This document shows positions 33,788 through 42,168 of a DNA stretch of 64,000 nucleotides, one piece after another. The translations under genes and the position numbers were made by a program. Each line of letters opens with the position of its first letter. Position 1 is the first letter of the stretch. The notes under the pieces were generated by a model, which saw only the letters and a program-made list of their open reading frames with translations, ran no database searches and had not been told where the DNA came from. This DNA is from an uncultured Erythrobacter sp. Lineage in GTDB: Bacteria; Pseudomonadota; Alphaproteobacteria; Sphingomonadales; Sphingomonadaceae. Location: the NCBI GenBank assembly GCA_947502815.1, contig CANNBH010000001.1, positions 744,001-808,000 of the forward strand, written 5' to 3'.

Positions 33788-34564
33788 TCAAATGAATTTC
33801 GCGGTACACCCGCCGATCCCGTGCAATTCCATCTCGAATGTGTCGCCTACGACCGCCGGTTCAAGCGGAACCAGTGAACCGGAAAGGATGATGTCACCTG
33901 CATCCAATGTGACACCGTATTCGCCAAGAGTGTTGGCAAGCCAAGCGACCGCTTGTGCAGGGTCTCCCTGAACCGCAGAGCCAACCCCTTCGGACAAAGG
34001 CGCGCCGTTTTTCGTCACGGTGACTTTCAAATTGGGAAGGTCGTGGTCGCGGGGGTCAGCTCTTGCCTCGCCAATCACAAACACGCCGCAACTCGCATTG
34101 TCGGCAACGGTATCGACAATCGCGATTTTCCAGTCGTCAATCCGGCTGTCCACGATCTCAAAACATGGTGCGATGGCCTGTGTCGCGGCGATCACATCCT
34201 TGGCTGTGACCCCCGGACCTTTCAATCCGTCACGCAAGATGAAAGCGATCTCAGCTTCCGCACGCGGCTGGATCAATTTCTTCTCGCCGACATCAATGGC
34301 GCCTTCGACATGCATCCAATCGGTCAGAAACCCAAAGTCCGGCTGATGTACGCCGAGCATGTCCTGCACGGCCTTGGAGGTAACGCCGATTTTCTTACCG
34401 ACAACGCGCTCACCTTCGGCGCGGCGTCGTCTCAGAAAATCGAGGCTTATTTGGTAGGCATCGTCAATGCTAAGCGCGCTGCCGCTTGCAACCAGCGGAG
34501 GAACGGTGCGTTGCTCGCGCAGTGCTGAGAACAGTGCCGCGCCGTATTTCTCAGCCGCACTCAT
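33788..34564 (-). CDS. hsaE: 2-hydroxypenta-2,4-dienoate hydratase family protein
   Basis: This 258 aa member of the 2-keto-4-pentenoate hydratase/decarboxylase family hydrates 2-hydroxydienoates made by meta-cleavage. Features include AYQISLDFLRRRRAEGERV, VGKKIGVTSKAVQDMLGV near residue 60, PRAEAEIAFILRDGL with metal-binding glutamates, and the C-terminal GDIILSGSLVPLEPAVVGD. ATG at 34564, overlapping the end of hsaD by 14 bases, is the natural start; the ATG at 34609 lies further inside hsaD. In the 9,10-seco pathway it converts 2-hydroxyhexa-2,4-dienoate to 4-hydroxy-2-oxohexanoate, the substrate of HsaF. Confidence 0.88.
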   Translation of the reverse strand: MSAAEKYGAALFSALREQRTVPPLVASGSALSIDDAYQISLDFLRRRRAEGERVVGKKIGVTSKAVQDMLGVHQPDFGFLTDWMHVEGAIDVGEKKLIQPRAEAEIAFILRDGLKGPGVTAKDVIAATQAIAPCFEIVDSRIDDWKIAIVDTVADNASCGVFVIGEARADPRDHDLPNLKVTVTKNGAPLSEGVGSAVQGDPAQAVAWLANTLGEYGVTLDAGDIILSGSLVPLEPAVVGDTFEMELHGIGGCTAKFI

Positions 34565-35381
34565 GCAAAAACTCCGTGGCATAACGATTGAACTCGCTTG
34601 CCCTTTCAACTTGAACCCAGTGTCCAGTATGTCCGAAAGTCAGCAACCGCACATTAGAGCATGCGTCCAGAAAAAGCGGCCCGTGGCTTGCTGGACAAAA
34701 CTCGTCATCAAGCCCCCACATCACGAATATCGGACAGCCGAGCTCACCTAGACGCGGACCCAAATTGGGTGTCTTCATACGGGCAAGCACGTCTTTTGGC
34801 TGAGTGCGAGCAACCTCGAATCTCTCAGCGACCAGTTCATCAGTAATGCAATCAGCGCGGGACGGATGGAGCAAGGCTCCAATCAGGCCGCGCTGTTGCT
34901 CCAAACTGAAATCGGGTGAGCCAAAATCGCTCTTCATTTTGGCGATGCCAGGCATGGTGAAATAGCTCGCCTGTTCGGCGACACATCCCGGGGCCATCAT
35001 GATGAGTGACGACACGAAGTCCGGGTTGTCGAGCGCAATCTGAATGCCGATTCCCCCGCCAAGGGAATTGCCTACCAGATGCGCGCGCTCGACTCCGTGC
35101 TGTTTCAAGGCATCGAACATCGTTTCGACAAACAGGTCGAGTGTGTAGTCGATACCCTCGGGCTTCGACGATGCGCCATAGCCGATCAGATCAGGCAGAA
35201 TGACTCGGTAGCCAGCATCGACAAACGCGCCAATATTGCCGCGAAAATTCGATGCACCTGACGCGCCCGGTCCGCTGCCATGCAGGAACACGACCACATC
35301 GCCTGAGCCTGCTTCGGTCAGGTGTATTTCGTGACCGCCAGCTACTGTGTAGCGGCTAGTTGTGAGCCCTCCCATTGCCAT
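34551..35381 (-). CDS. hsaD: Meta-cleavage product hydrolase (DSHA hydrolase)
   Basis: This 276 aa alpha/beta hydrolase of the BphD/HsaD family cleaves the carbon-carbon bond of the ring A meta-cleavage product, releasing HIP (the C/D-ring acid) and 2-hydroxyhexadienoate. The oxyanion segment is FLHGSGPGASG near residue 32. The nucleophile is in VGNSLGGG (S106), with the acid in WGLDDEF (D227) and the base in GHTGHWVQVE (H255). Its context with hsaC and ipdAB supports a steroid rather than biphenyl substrate. The 3' end overlaps hsaE by 14 bases and hsaA ends six bases upstream. ATG at 35375 is an alternative start. Confidence 0.88.
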   Translation of the reverse strand: MAMGGLTTSRYTVAGGHEIHLTEAGSGDVVVFLHGSGPGASGASNFRGNIGAFVDAGYRVILPDLIGYGASSKPEGIDYTLDLFVETMFDALKQHGVERAHLVGNSLGGGIGIQIALDNPDFVSSLIMMAPGCVAEQASYFTMPGIAKMKSDFGSPDFSLEQQRGLIGALLHPSRADCITDELVAERFEVARTQPKDVLARMKTPNLGPRLGELGCPIFVMWGLDDEFCPASHGPLFLDACSNVRLLTFGHTGHWVQVERASEFNRYATEFLHECG

Positions 35382-35387
35382 GCAACC

Positions 35388-36602
35388 TTACATGAAAGTG
35401 AAGACGGGGGGTTGGCCAAGCATAGTGCCGACCACATCCTTTGTGCGGTTGGCTGGATCGTTGGCGACGTGCGCACGGGCCGCCTTGATATCGAGCCATG
35501 GCTGGATGATCTCGCTAGATGTGTAGATCGCGCGGCCACCGAGCAATTCGACCATGTTATCAACAAGCTGTGCAAGCCGCCGCACGACTGTCGAAGATTG
35601 ATAGGCATAGAGAGCACGCTTCTCCATCGGGATTTCCTCACCGCGCTCCGCAATCTCGAGCAGATCCTCGAAGGTCTTCTCGAGCGTGAGCTCCATCTCA
35701 AGCGATTGAGCGTGAGCCGCAGAAATAGCTGCTTGCAGCATGGGGTCATCTTTCGATGCTTTACCGGTGTTGGTGGAAATCCGATCTTCCATGATCTTCA
35801 TCGCAGCATTGATCGCTGCACGCGCCCCGCCAAATGCAGCGGTGCTGACCGAGCGCACGAAAACCTGAGCCCAAGGCAGAGAGAAGAGCGGACCGTCATT
35901 CACCTTCTGGCCTGGGTTCTGACAAAGGAAACCGTCAACTGCGCGGTGGGTGCGATACTCTGGTACGAATGCGCGGTCGACTTTGATGCCGTGGCTGCCG
36001 GTGCCCTGAAGGCCGAAAACATGCCATTCATCTTCGTCGATCACATAGTCCGAGCGCGGAAGCAGGAAGGTGCGCATGTCGGGTGCGCCGCCATCTTCTT
36101 CTGGCGGAACAAGCGCGCCAAGAAGCACCCAGTCACAGTGGACCGAGCCGGTTGAAAAGCCCCAATGGCCAGAGAGATAAAAGCCACCTTCTGTGCGTTC
36201 GACTTTGCCGACGGGCTGATAGGTAGATGAAACGATCACATCAGGATCGTTGCCCCAAACTTCGAGTTGCGCCTGTTCATCAAACAGAGCGAGCTCGTAA
36301 GGGTGGCATCCAACAACGCCGAACATCCAACCGGTCGACATGCAGCCTTCAGCGACCAGTTTCTGAACAGCGAAGAAGTCGTTCGGGTGCATTTCATAAC
36401 CGCCATAGCGTGCGGGCTGGAGGATTTTAAAGAAGCCAGCCTCTTTAAACTCGGCAATTGTCTCTGCCGAGACGTTGCGATCCACGATGCATTTCTTGGC
36501 CCGCGATTTGAGCGTTGGGATCATAGCACGAGCACGTTTTACGAGCTCTTCGCGTGTTGGAACCTCGCCTGCCTGCGCATGTATCTGTGTCGCCGTAGCC
36601 AT
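35388..36602 (-). CDS. hsaA: 3-hydroxy-9,10-secosteroid monooxygenase, oxygenase component
   Basis: This 404 aa flavin-dependent monooxygenase has the acyl-CoA dehydrogenase fold and belongs to the two-component class that uses reduced flavin from a separate reductase. Matches to HsaA-type proteins include FFKILQPARYGGYEMHP, TGWMFGVVGCHPYELALF, GHWGFSTGSVHCDWVLLGA, and a C-terminal QPWLDIKAARAHVANDPANR in place of the usual catalytic-base region. It hydroxylates the phenolic A ring (3-HSA to 3,4-DHSA), preparing HsaC cleavage. It is the first gene of the minus-strand operon; the promoter lies in the 168-base gap shared with the divergent SDR. The likely reductase partner is the HsaB-like gene at 55503-56447. 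Confidence 0.85.
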   Translation of the reverse strand: MATATQIHAQAGEVPTREELVKRARAMIPTLKSRAKKCIVDRNVSAETIAEFKEAGFFKILQPARYGGYEMHPNDFFAVQKLVAEGCMSTGWMFGVVGCHPYELALFDEQAQLEVWGNDPDVIVSSTYQPVGKVERTEGGFYLSGHWGFSTGSVHCDWVLLGALVPPEEDGGAPDMRTFLLPRSDYVIDEDEWHVFGLQGTGSHGIKVDRAFVPEYRTHRAVDGFLCQNPGQKVNDGPLFSLPWAQVFVRSVSTAAFGGARAAINAAMKIMEDRISTNTGKASKDDPMLQAAISAAHAQSLEMELTLEKTFEDLLEIAERGEEIPMEKRALYAYQSSTVVRRLAQLVDNMVELLGGRAIYTSSEIIQPWLDIKAARAHVANDPANRTKDVVGTMLGQPPVFTFM

Positions 36603-36647
36603 TTTCCACTCTCCTGATTCAACCGCGATTCGGCGGTGTGCACTGAA

Positions 36648-36678
36648 TTCGTAAAACTATTGTCCAAAAATACGCAAA
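36648..36678. promoter_or_regulatory. TGCGTA/TACGCA-type motif, site B (one arm degenerate)
   Basis: TACGCAAA (36671-36678) with an imperfect partner TTCGTAAA (36648-36655) lies in the divergent promoter between hsaA and the plus-strand SDR. It is one of four related sites in the window; this is the weakest because one arm carries TTCGTA instead of TGCGTA. Confidence 0.4.
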
Positions 36679-36770
36679 TCGTCAATTGAAAAGCGTTATA
36701 ACATTAGATATAGAAGTTTCAGAGGCGATGAATTGATTGCTTCACGCACTGAGGGATTGAAAGGGCGAAG

Positions 36771-37526
36771 TTGGAATACGGGCTTTCTGGACGTGTTGCG
36801 ATTGTTACCGGGGGAACTCGGGGCCTTGGCCGTGCAATCAGCTCTGCACTTGCCGATCAGGGGTGCAAGGTCGTGGCGTGCGCGCGCAGTGAGCCGGAAA
36901 GCCTGCCTGAAGGCGTGGAGTTCGCTGCTCTCGATGTGCGCGATCCTGAGGCGATTGAGGGGTTTGTATCGGACGTTGCTGCTCGCCACGGTGGGCTTGA
37001 TATTATCGTGAACAATGCGGGCGGCTCGCCGGAGAGTGATGCGGCATCGGCGAGTCCTCGCTTTGCGGACGCTATCACTAAGCTTAACCTGCTTGCGCCC
37101 TATTACCTGTCGCGTTCGGCTTTTGCGCATCTGGAAAAGTCGCAAGGGGCGGCAATCGTGAACATCGCAAGCGTATCCGGGATCCGGCCCTCGCCCGGCA
37201 CTTCCATCTATGGGGCTGCCAAGGCCGGACTGCTTAGCCTTACAAAAAGTCTTGCTCAGGAGTGGGGTCCAAAGAACATTCGCGTGAATGCGATTATCGT
37301 TGGTCTGGCCGAGACGGAAACCACCGCGGAAGCCTATGGTAATCAGGCGGCGCAAGACCGCATCGCCGCCTCACTGCCGCTTGGCCGGATGGCAAGCGGT
37401 GACGATGTTGCGCGGGCAGTCCTCTATCTGGTTTCCGAGGCGTCTGACTATGTCTCGGGCGCTTGGCTTAATGTTGATGGGGGCGGCGAACGTCCCCTCT
37501 TTCTCGATATCGTGAAGGGAGGGTAG
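36771..37526 (+). CDS. SDR oxidoreductase heading the HIP operon
   Basis: This 251 aa classical SDR has TGGTRGLG near residue 12, IIVNNAGGSPES near 80, the catalytic YGAAKAG near 145, and the C-terminal VSGAWLNVDGGGERP. The start is TTG at 36771, placed after AAAGGGCGAAG; no suitable ATG lies downstream before the cofactor motif. As the first gene of the 19-gene plus-strand operon, four bases ahead of hsaC, it is likely to act on a steroid or HIP intermediate, for example a hydroxyl/oxo interconversion. The exact reaction is not recognisable. Confidence 0.78.
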   Translation: MEYGLSGRVAIVTGGTRGLGRAISSALADQGCKVVACARSEPESLPEGVEFAALDVRDPEAIEGFVSDVAARHGGLDIIVNNAGGSPESDAASASPRFADAITKLNLLAPYYLSRSAFAHLEKSQGAAIVNIASVSGIRPSPGTSIYGAAKAGLLSLTKSLAQEWGPKNIRVNAIIVGLAETETTAEAYGNQAAQDRIAASLPLGRMASGDDVARAVLYLVSEASDYVSGAWLNVDGGGERPLFLDIVKGG

Positions 37527-37530
37527 CGCA

Positions 37531-38484
37531 ATGGCTATCAAAGAGCTTGGCTATGTTGTCATTGAAACCGCGAAGGCGGATGAATGGCGCGAGTTTCTGA
37601 CCACTGTGGCAGGCGTTATGGCTGTGGATTGCGACGACGGAGGTGTAGCGCATTACCGCATTGATGATCGCCCTTTCCGTTTCCGGATCGAGAAAGCGGG
37701 CGATGACCGTCTCGCAGCAGCGGCCTACGAGATCGACACGCGAGAGGCGCTTGATGCGCTTGCAGTGCGCATCAGTGAGGCTGGGCAGGCGGTTGATTGG
37801 GGTGATGATGAAGCGGCAAATGAGCGCTTCGTCGAGGCTTTCTTCCGCACCACTGATCCGGCAGGAAACGGTCTTGAGTTTTTCCTTGGTGATGCGCGTG
37901 ACAGCGTGAAGTTTGAATCGCCGCAAGGCGTGTCAGGCTTTGTCACTGGCGAGATGGGAATGGGCCACGCAGTGTTCTCTGCTCCCGATTTTCCGGCCAC
38001 ACACGCATTCTATCGCGATGTGATCGGGTTTCACGATACCGACCTTCCAGTCTTCCATTTTGCAGGGCCCGACGGGCCGCCAATGCACTTTGCCTTCATG
38101 CATGCTGACAATGGGCGGCATCACTCTGTTGCGCTGGGTGAAGGGCCAGTGCCTCCTTCTGGCTGTGTTCACTTGATGCTCGAGATGCGCGACATGATGG
38201 ATGTAGGCAAATGTTATGACCGGATGCGCCTTGCAGGCGTCCCTGAAAGTGCATCACTTGGCCGCCACACCAACGACGAAATGACCAGCTTCTACATGCA
38301 AACACCATCAGGGTTCGACCTTGAGGTTGGCTGCGAAGGCTTGGTGATCAACCCTGCGGAATGGGAGGCGACATCGCACAAAACCATCAGCGAATGGGGT
38401 CATGTGTGGGTGTGGCAAAAGGCCATGGAAGCAGCAGCGCAGGCGCAAGCAAGTCAGGCAGATCAAGCAGAGGCAGCAGAATGA
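37531..38484 (+). CDS. hsaC: 3,4-dihydroxy-9,10-secosteroid extradiol dioxygenase
   Basis: This 317 aa type I extradiol dioxygenase is built from two vicinal-oxygen-chelate modules. The iron ligands of the BphC/HsaC class are visible: H145 in MGHAVFSAP, H214 in CVHLMLEMRD, and E265 in FDLEVGCEG, with the active-site HHSVAL pair at 197-198. It cleaves ring A of 3,4-DHSA, giving the substrate for HsaD. GGGAGGG precedes the ATG at 37531. The C-terminal tail after residue 290 is rich in Ala and Gln. The stop overlaps the ipdA start, so A-ring and C/D-ring genes are transcribed together. Confidence 0.9.
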   Translation: MAIKELGYVVIETAKADEWREFLTTVAGVMAVDCDDGGVAHYRIDDRPFRFRIEKAGDDRLAAAAYEIDTREALDALAVRISEAGQAVDWGDDEAANERFVEAFFRTTDPAGNGLEFFLGDARDSVKFESPQGVSGFVTGEMGMGHAVFSAPDFPATHAFYRDVIGFHDTDLPVFHFAGPDGPPMHFAFMHADNGRHHSVALGEGPVPPSGCVHLMLEMRDMMDVGKCYDRMRLAGVPESASLGRHTNDEMTSFYMQTPSGFDLEVGCEGLVINPAEWEATSHKTISEWGHVWVWQKAMEAAAQAQASQADQAEAAE

Positions 38485-39362
38485 CACTCGACAAGCGATT
38501 GACCCCGGCTGAAATCGTCGGGCGGCTGCGCAGCGGAATGACGCTTGGAATTGGCGGATGGGGTCCTCGGCGCAAGCCTATGGCGCTGGTGCGAGAAATC
38601 CTCCGGTCAGACCTTACCGATCTGACGATTGTTTCATACGGCGGACCCGATGTCGGTATGCTGTGCGCAGCTGGCAAAGTGAAGAAGCTCGTCTTCGCAT
38701 TTGTCTCTCTCGATGCCATCCCGCTTGAGCCCTGGTTTCGCAAGAGCCGCGAGGCAGGCCAGATTGAAGTTCTCGAACTTGACGAAGGCATGTTCCAATG
38801 GGGCCTGAAGGCTGCGGCTTTTGGATTGCCGTTTTTGCCGACGCGCGTTGGTCTGGGTACCGATCTGATCGAGCTTGGCAGGCTCAAAACCGTCCAATCG
38901 CCTTATGATGATGGCGAGACATTGGTGGCGATGCCAGCGCTTAAACTGGATGCATCAATCGTTCACTTTAACCGCTGCGATCATCGAGGGAATGTGCAGG
39001 CACTTGGTCCTGATACCTACTACGATGAGTGGTTCGCAAAGGCAGCCGATGAGTGCTTCGCAAGCTGCGAAGAGCTCGTGCCAGCGATGGAAGAGGCGCA
39101 TATGGCTGATGCCAAGGCGAACATTGTCGAGCGCTGTTTCATCACTGGTGTGACAAAGGCGAAGGGTGGGGCGCACCCGACCTCCATGCCCCCACACTAT
39201 GGCCCCGACATGAAAGCATTAAAGTCCTACGCAGGCGCCGCCAAAGAGCCTGGCAACTGGGCCGAGGTTGCGGATCAATTCACCGGAAATGACGAAGCGA
39301 CCTATCTGGCTTCGGTTGGCGGAGAGGAGGCGGTGATAAACATCCCGCTAGCGATTTACTGA
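38481..39362 (+). CDS. ipdA: CoA-transferase-fold ring hydrolase, alpha subunit
   Basis: This 293 aa subunit has the class I CoA-transferase fold; with IpdB it hydrolyses the last steroid ring (COCHEA-CoA). It has GMTLGIGGWGPRRKPMALVR near residue 19 (the glycine-rich CoA region), VSYGGPDVGMLCAAGKVKK near 50, and FNRCDHRGNVQALGPDTYYD near 155. The true start is ATG at 38481 (GAATGA), overlapping the hsaC stop; an earlier in-frame ATG lies well inside hsaC. It is coupled to ipdB by TGATG. The IpdAB assignment is supported by the neighbouring ipdC, echA20 and fadA6. Confidence 0.87.
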   Translation: MTLDKRLTPAEIVGRLRSGMTLGIGGWGPRRKPMALVREILRSDLTDLTIVSYGGPDVGMLCAAGKVKKLVFAFVSLDAIPLEPWFRKSREAGQIEVLELDEGMFQWGLKAAAFGLPFLPTRVGLGTDLIELGRLKTVQSPYDDGETLVAMPALKLDASIVHFNRCDHRGNVQALGPDTYYDEWFAKAADECFASCEELVPAMEEAHMADAKANIVERCFITGVTKAKGGAHPTSMPPHYGPDMKALKSYAGAAKEPGNWAEVADQFTGNDEATYLASVGGEEAVINIPLAIY

Positions 39363-40162
39363 TGGCTACTTTAGCAGAACTTTGCATTGCGGCCGTGGCT
39401 GAGGCTTTCCGCACAGATCGCGAGATTATCGGCACGGGCATTGGTCCGATTCCGCGCCTTGGCGTTGGACTGGCCAAGATGACCCACAGTCCCGGTTTGA
39501 TGATGACCGATGGCGAGGCGTTTCTGGTTGAAGAACCCGTGCCGCTGGGTCCAAGGGAATATGACGACCGCAAGCCCGCCGGATACCTTCCTTTCTCGCG
39601 CTTTTTTGACAGTGCGGTTTGGACAGGGCGCCGCCATGCGATGGTGACGCCCACGCAGGTGGACCGTTTTGGTCAAACCAATCTTTCCGCGCTCGGTGGC
39701 ACGCACGATCAGCCCAAAGTGCAAATGCTGGGCGCTCGCGGCTTTCCGGGCAACGGGATTTACCACCCCAATTCGATGTTCATCCCGGTACATTCGACCC
39801 GCGTCTTCGTGGATGGCGAAGTCGACCGTGTGTCTTCGCCCGGATACAACCCAGCGCGCCGGATTGCTGGCGGCAATTATTCCGGACTCGAAATAAAGCG
39901 CGTTGTCACAAACCTGTGCGTCATGGACTTCGGCGGGGCCGGCAGTGCGGTTCGCGTCATCTCGCTCCACCCCGGCGTGGAATTTAGCGAGGTGCAGGAA
40001 AAAACCGGCTTTGCCTTGATAGACGCAGTTGAGGGCGAAACCGCTCTGCCGACCGGCGAACAGCTTGCCATTATCGAGAAGCTCGATCCGCACGGCATTC
40101 GCCACAAAGTCTTAAAAGACAATCCGCCCGCCGATCGGGCAAACCAAGGAGAGGCCGCATGA
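39362..40162 (+). CDS. ipdB: CoA-transferase-fold ring hydrolase, beta subunit
   Basis: This 266 aa partner of IpdA shows the beta-subunit CoA-transferase fold: GTGIGPIPRLGVGLAKMTHS near residue 27, TEGEAFLVEEP-like MTDGEAFLVEEPVPLGP, and VTNLCVMDFGG near 185. In known CoA-transferases the beta subunit carries a catalytic glutamate; IpdAB is a hydrolase variant of that fold. The start overlaps the ipdA stop (TGATG) and the stop overlaps the following enoyl-CoA hydratase start by four bases. Confidence 0.87.
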   Translation: MATLAELCIAAVAEAFRTDREIIGTGIGPIPRLGVGLAKMTHSPGLMMTDGEAFLVEEPVPLGPREYDDRKPAGYLPFSRFFDSAVWTGRRHAMVTPTQVDRFGQTNLSALGGTHDQPKVQMLGARGFPGNGIYHPNSMFIPVHSTRVFVDGEVDRVSSPGYNPARRIAGGNYSGLEIKRVVTNLCVMDFGGAGSAVRVISLHPGVEFSEVQEKTGFALIDAVEGETALPTGEQLAIIEKLDPHGIRHKVLKDNPPADRANQGEAA

Positions 40163-41076
40163 GTGATGCAATCGCCCCCAAGGTTGATGAGCCGCCCACC
40201 TATGAAACTGACGAGCCGATACTTTACGAGGTCAGGGATGGCGCTGCGTACATCACGCTGAACCGGCCAGATTTTCATAACGTCCAGAACAGTCAGATGA
40301 CCTATGCGCTCGACGATGCGTTCCAACGCGCCGTTGATGATGATGATGTCAAATGCATCGTCCTCAAATCGGACGCCAAGCACTTCACCGCCGGCCACGA
40401 TATCGGCAGCCCAGGGCGCGATTTTCATTCAAGCTTTGAGCGCCGTTTGATGTGGTATGATCATGCGAACAAGGCTGGCGCGGAAAAAGCCTACATCCGC
40501 GAGCACGAAGTCTATCTTGGCATGTGTAAACGCTGGCGCGCCATTCCCAAGCCTACCATTGCGCAGGTGCACGGGGCCTGCATTGCGGGTGGTTTGATGT
40601 TGGCATGGGTGTGCGATTTGATCATCGCATCCGAAGACGCTTTCTTCCAAGACCCTGTCTTGCAAATGGGCTTTCCCGGCGTCGAATATTTCGCGCATGC
40701 GCATGAGTTAAATCCGAGGATTGCCAAGGAATTTTTGTTTTTGGGTGAGCGTATGTCTGCTGCACGCGCTTATGAGATGGGCATGGTAAACCGGGTCGTG
40801 CCGCGCGATCAATTGGCCGATGAAGTCGGTAAGATTGCTGGGCGGATTGGTGAGCAACCACGCCTCGCGCTCCAGCTTGCCAAGCAGGCGATCAATCACA
40901 TGGAAACGCTTGCCGGGAAAGAAGCCGGGATCGATGCAAGCTTTGGTTATCACCACTTTGCGCATGCCAACAACCAGATCGTAAAGGGTGACTATATCGC
41001 CGGGTTTGACGGCAAGAAAATGGCCGAAAAGAATAAAGCTCAAGAGGCCCAAAAAGGCCAAGAGAAACAGGGCTGA
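40159..41076 (+). CDS. Enoyl-CoA hydratase/isomerase family protein, extra copy
   Basis: This 305 aa crotonase-fold protein has ITLNRPDFHNVQNSQMTYAL near residue 33, an oxyanion-hole segment HFTAGHDIGSPGRD near 76, and VHGACIAGGLMLAWVCDLII near 136. It is longer than typical members, with a Lys/Glu/Gln-rich tail of about 20 residues at the end. Mycobacterial HIP clusters have only EchA20 beside ipdABC. This additional hydratase between ipdB and ipdC has no obvious counterpart there and may handle a hydration in C/D-ring beta-oxidation. It is translationally coupled to ipdB. Confidence 0.82.
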   Translation: MSDAIAPKVDEPPTYETDEPILYEVRDGAAYITLNRPDFHNVQNSQMTYALDDAFQRAVDDDDVKCIVLKSDAKHFTAGHDIGSPGRDFHSSFERRLMWYDHANKAGAEKAYIREHEVYLGMCKRWRAIPKPTIAQVHGACIAGGLMLAWVCDLIIASEDAFFQDPVLQMGFPGVEYFAHAHELNPRIAKEFLFLGERMSAARAYEMGMVNRVVPRDQLADEVGKIAGRIGEQPRLALQLAKQAINHMETLAGKEAGIDASFGYHHFAHANNQIVKGDYIAGFDGKKMAEKNKAQEAQKGQEKQG

Positions 41077-41079
41077 ACC

Positions 41080-42168
41080 ATGACAGATCCGCTCGCCACG
41101 CCCCTCACGCAAATGCTTGGTTGCCGCTTGCCGGTAATCCAGACCGCTATGGGGTGGATTGCTACGCCTGAGTTGGTCGCCGCGAGCAGCAATGCAGGCG
41201 CATTCGGCTTTCTCGCAGGCGCCGTCATGACGCCAGCGGAACTGGCCTCCGCAATTGTGGGGCTCAAGGGGCTTACACCGCACAATTTCGGTGTCAATTT
41301 TCACAGCTTCCAGCCCGGAGCAAAGGAAATTGTCGAGATTATCTTGTCTCACGCCGACCGTGTGAGAGCGGTTAGTTTCGGGCGCGGACCCGATGCCGAG
41401 ATGATCGGTAAATTCCGCGAGGCCGGTATCATCTGCATACCGACCGTTGGCGCGGTCAAACACGCTCAGAAAATGATCGCATTGGGTTGTCAGGCAATTA
41501 CGATCCAAGGCGGCGAGGGCGGCGGGCACACGGGATCGGTTGCCACTACAATTCTGCTTCCGCAGGTTCTCGATGCTGTCGACGTCCCGGTCGCAGCGGC
41601 AGGCGGCTTTGCCGACGGGCGCGGTCTCGCAGCGGCGCTGGCATACGGCGCAGATGGTATCGCCATGGGTAGCCGCTTCATGATGACGAGCGACAGCCCC
41701 GTCCCTGAACAAGTCAAGCAGGCCTATACCAAGGCGGGCACGCAAGACATCTTCGTCACTTTCAAAATCGACGGAATTCCTCAACGGATGATCCGCAACG
41801 CGATGCTTGACCAGATCGAGGCAAGCGGCGGCTTGGCCAAATGGCGGCGCGGTTTGCTTGCTGGGATGGCGATGAAGCGGGAGACCGGCGCGAGCTGGTC
41901 CGAGATGTTGAGCGCGGCGCGCCAAATGCAATCAGCTGGCGGAAGGTCTCTTCCCGAAGCCATGCTGGCCGCTGCTGCGCCCACACTGCTTCAAAAAGCC
42001 GTTGTGGATGGCGATGCGATCGGCGGCCTGATGGCATCGGGCCAGGTTGCGGGACGGCTGGATGATCTACCGAGCTGCGAGGACCTCCTCGAACGTATCG
42101 AGACCGAAGCGCGCACGAGGATCGCGGCGCTTACCGGAACTCCAAATGAATTGAGGGGAGCTGCTTGA
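41080..42168 (+). CDS. ipdC: Flavin-dependent HIP-CoA reductase of the nitronate monooxygenase family
   Basis: This 362 aa FMN-barrel protein of the nitronate monooxygenase family matches IpdC, which acts on 5-hydroxy-HIP-CoA during ring opening. Features are PVIQTAMGWIATPELVAASS near residue 18, FGVNFHSFQPGA near 70, the FMN/active-site stretch IQGGEGGGHTGSVATT near 145, and AAGGFADGRGLAAALAYGAD near 175 followed by GIAMGSRFMMT. It lies three bases after the preceding hydratase gene and its stop overlaps the echA20 start. Context rather than sequence distinguishes it from a true nitronate monooxygenase. Confidence 0.85.
   Translation: MTDPLATPLTQMLGCRLPVIQTAMGWIATPELVAASSNAGAFGFLAGAVMTPAELASAIVGLKGLTPHNFGVNFHSFQPGAKEIVEIILSHADRVRAVSFGRGPDAEMIGKFREAGIICIPTVGAVKHAQKMIALGCQAITIQGGEGGGHTGSVATTILLPQVLDAVDVPVAAAGGFADGRGLAAALAYGADGIAMGSRFMMTSDSPVPEQVKQAYTKAGTQDIFVTFKIDGIPQRMIRNAMLDQIEASGGLAKWRRGLLAGMAMKRETGASWSEMLSAARQMQSAGGRSLPEAMLAAAAPTLLQKAVVDGDAIGGLMASGQVAGRLDDLPSCEDLLERIETEARTRIAALTGTPNELRGAA

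Noticed and set aside
31791..37000. Biphenyl or phenol meta-cleavage pathway for the hsaC-hsaG-type genes
   Set aside because: The same cluster encodes ketosteroid isomerase with its exact catalytic residues, IpdAB/IpdC, EchA20, FadA6 and FadD3 homologues, which belong to steroid C/D-ring degradation; no ring-hydroxylating aromatic dioxygenase is present.
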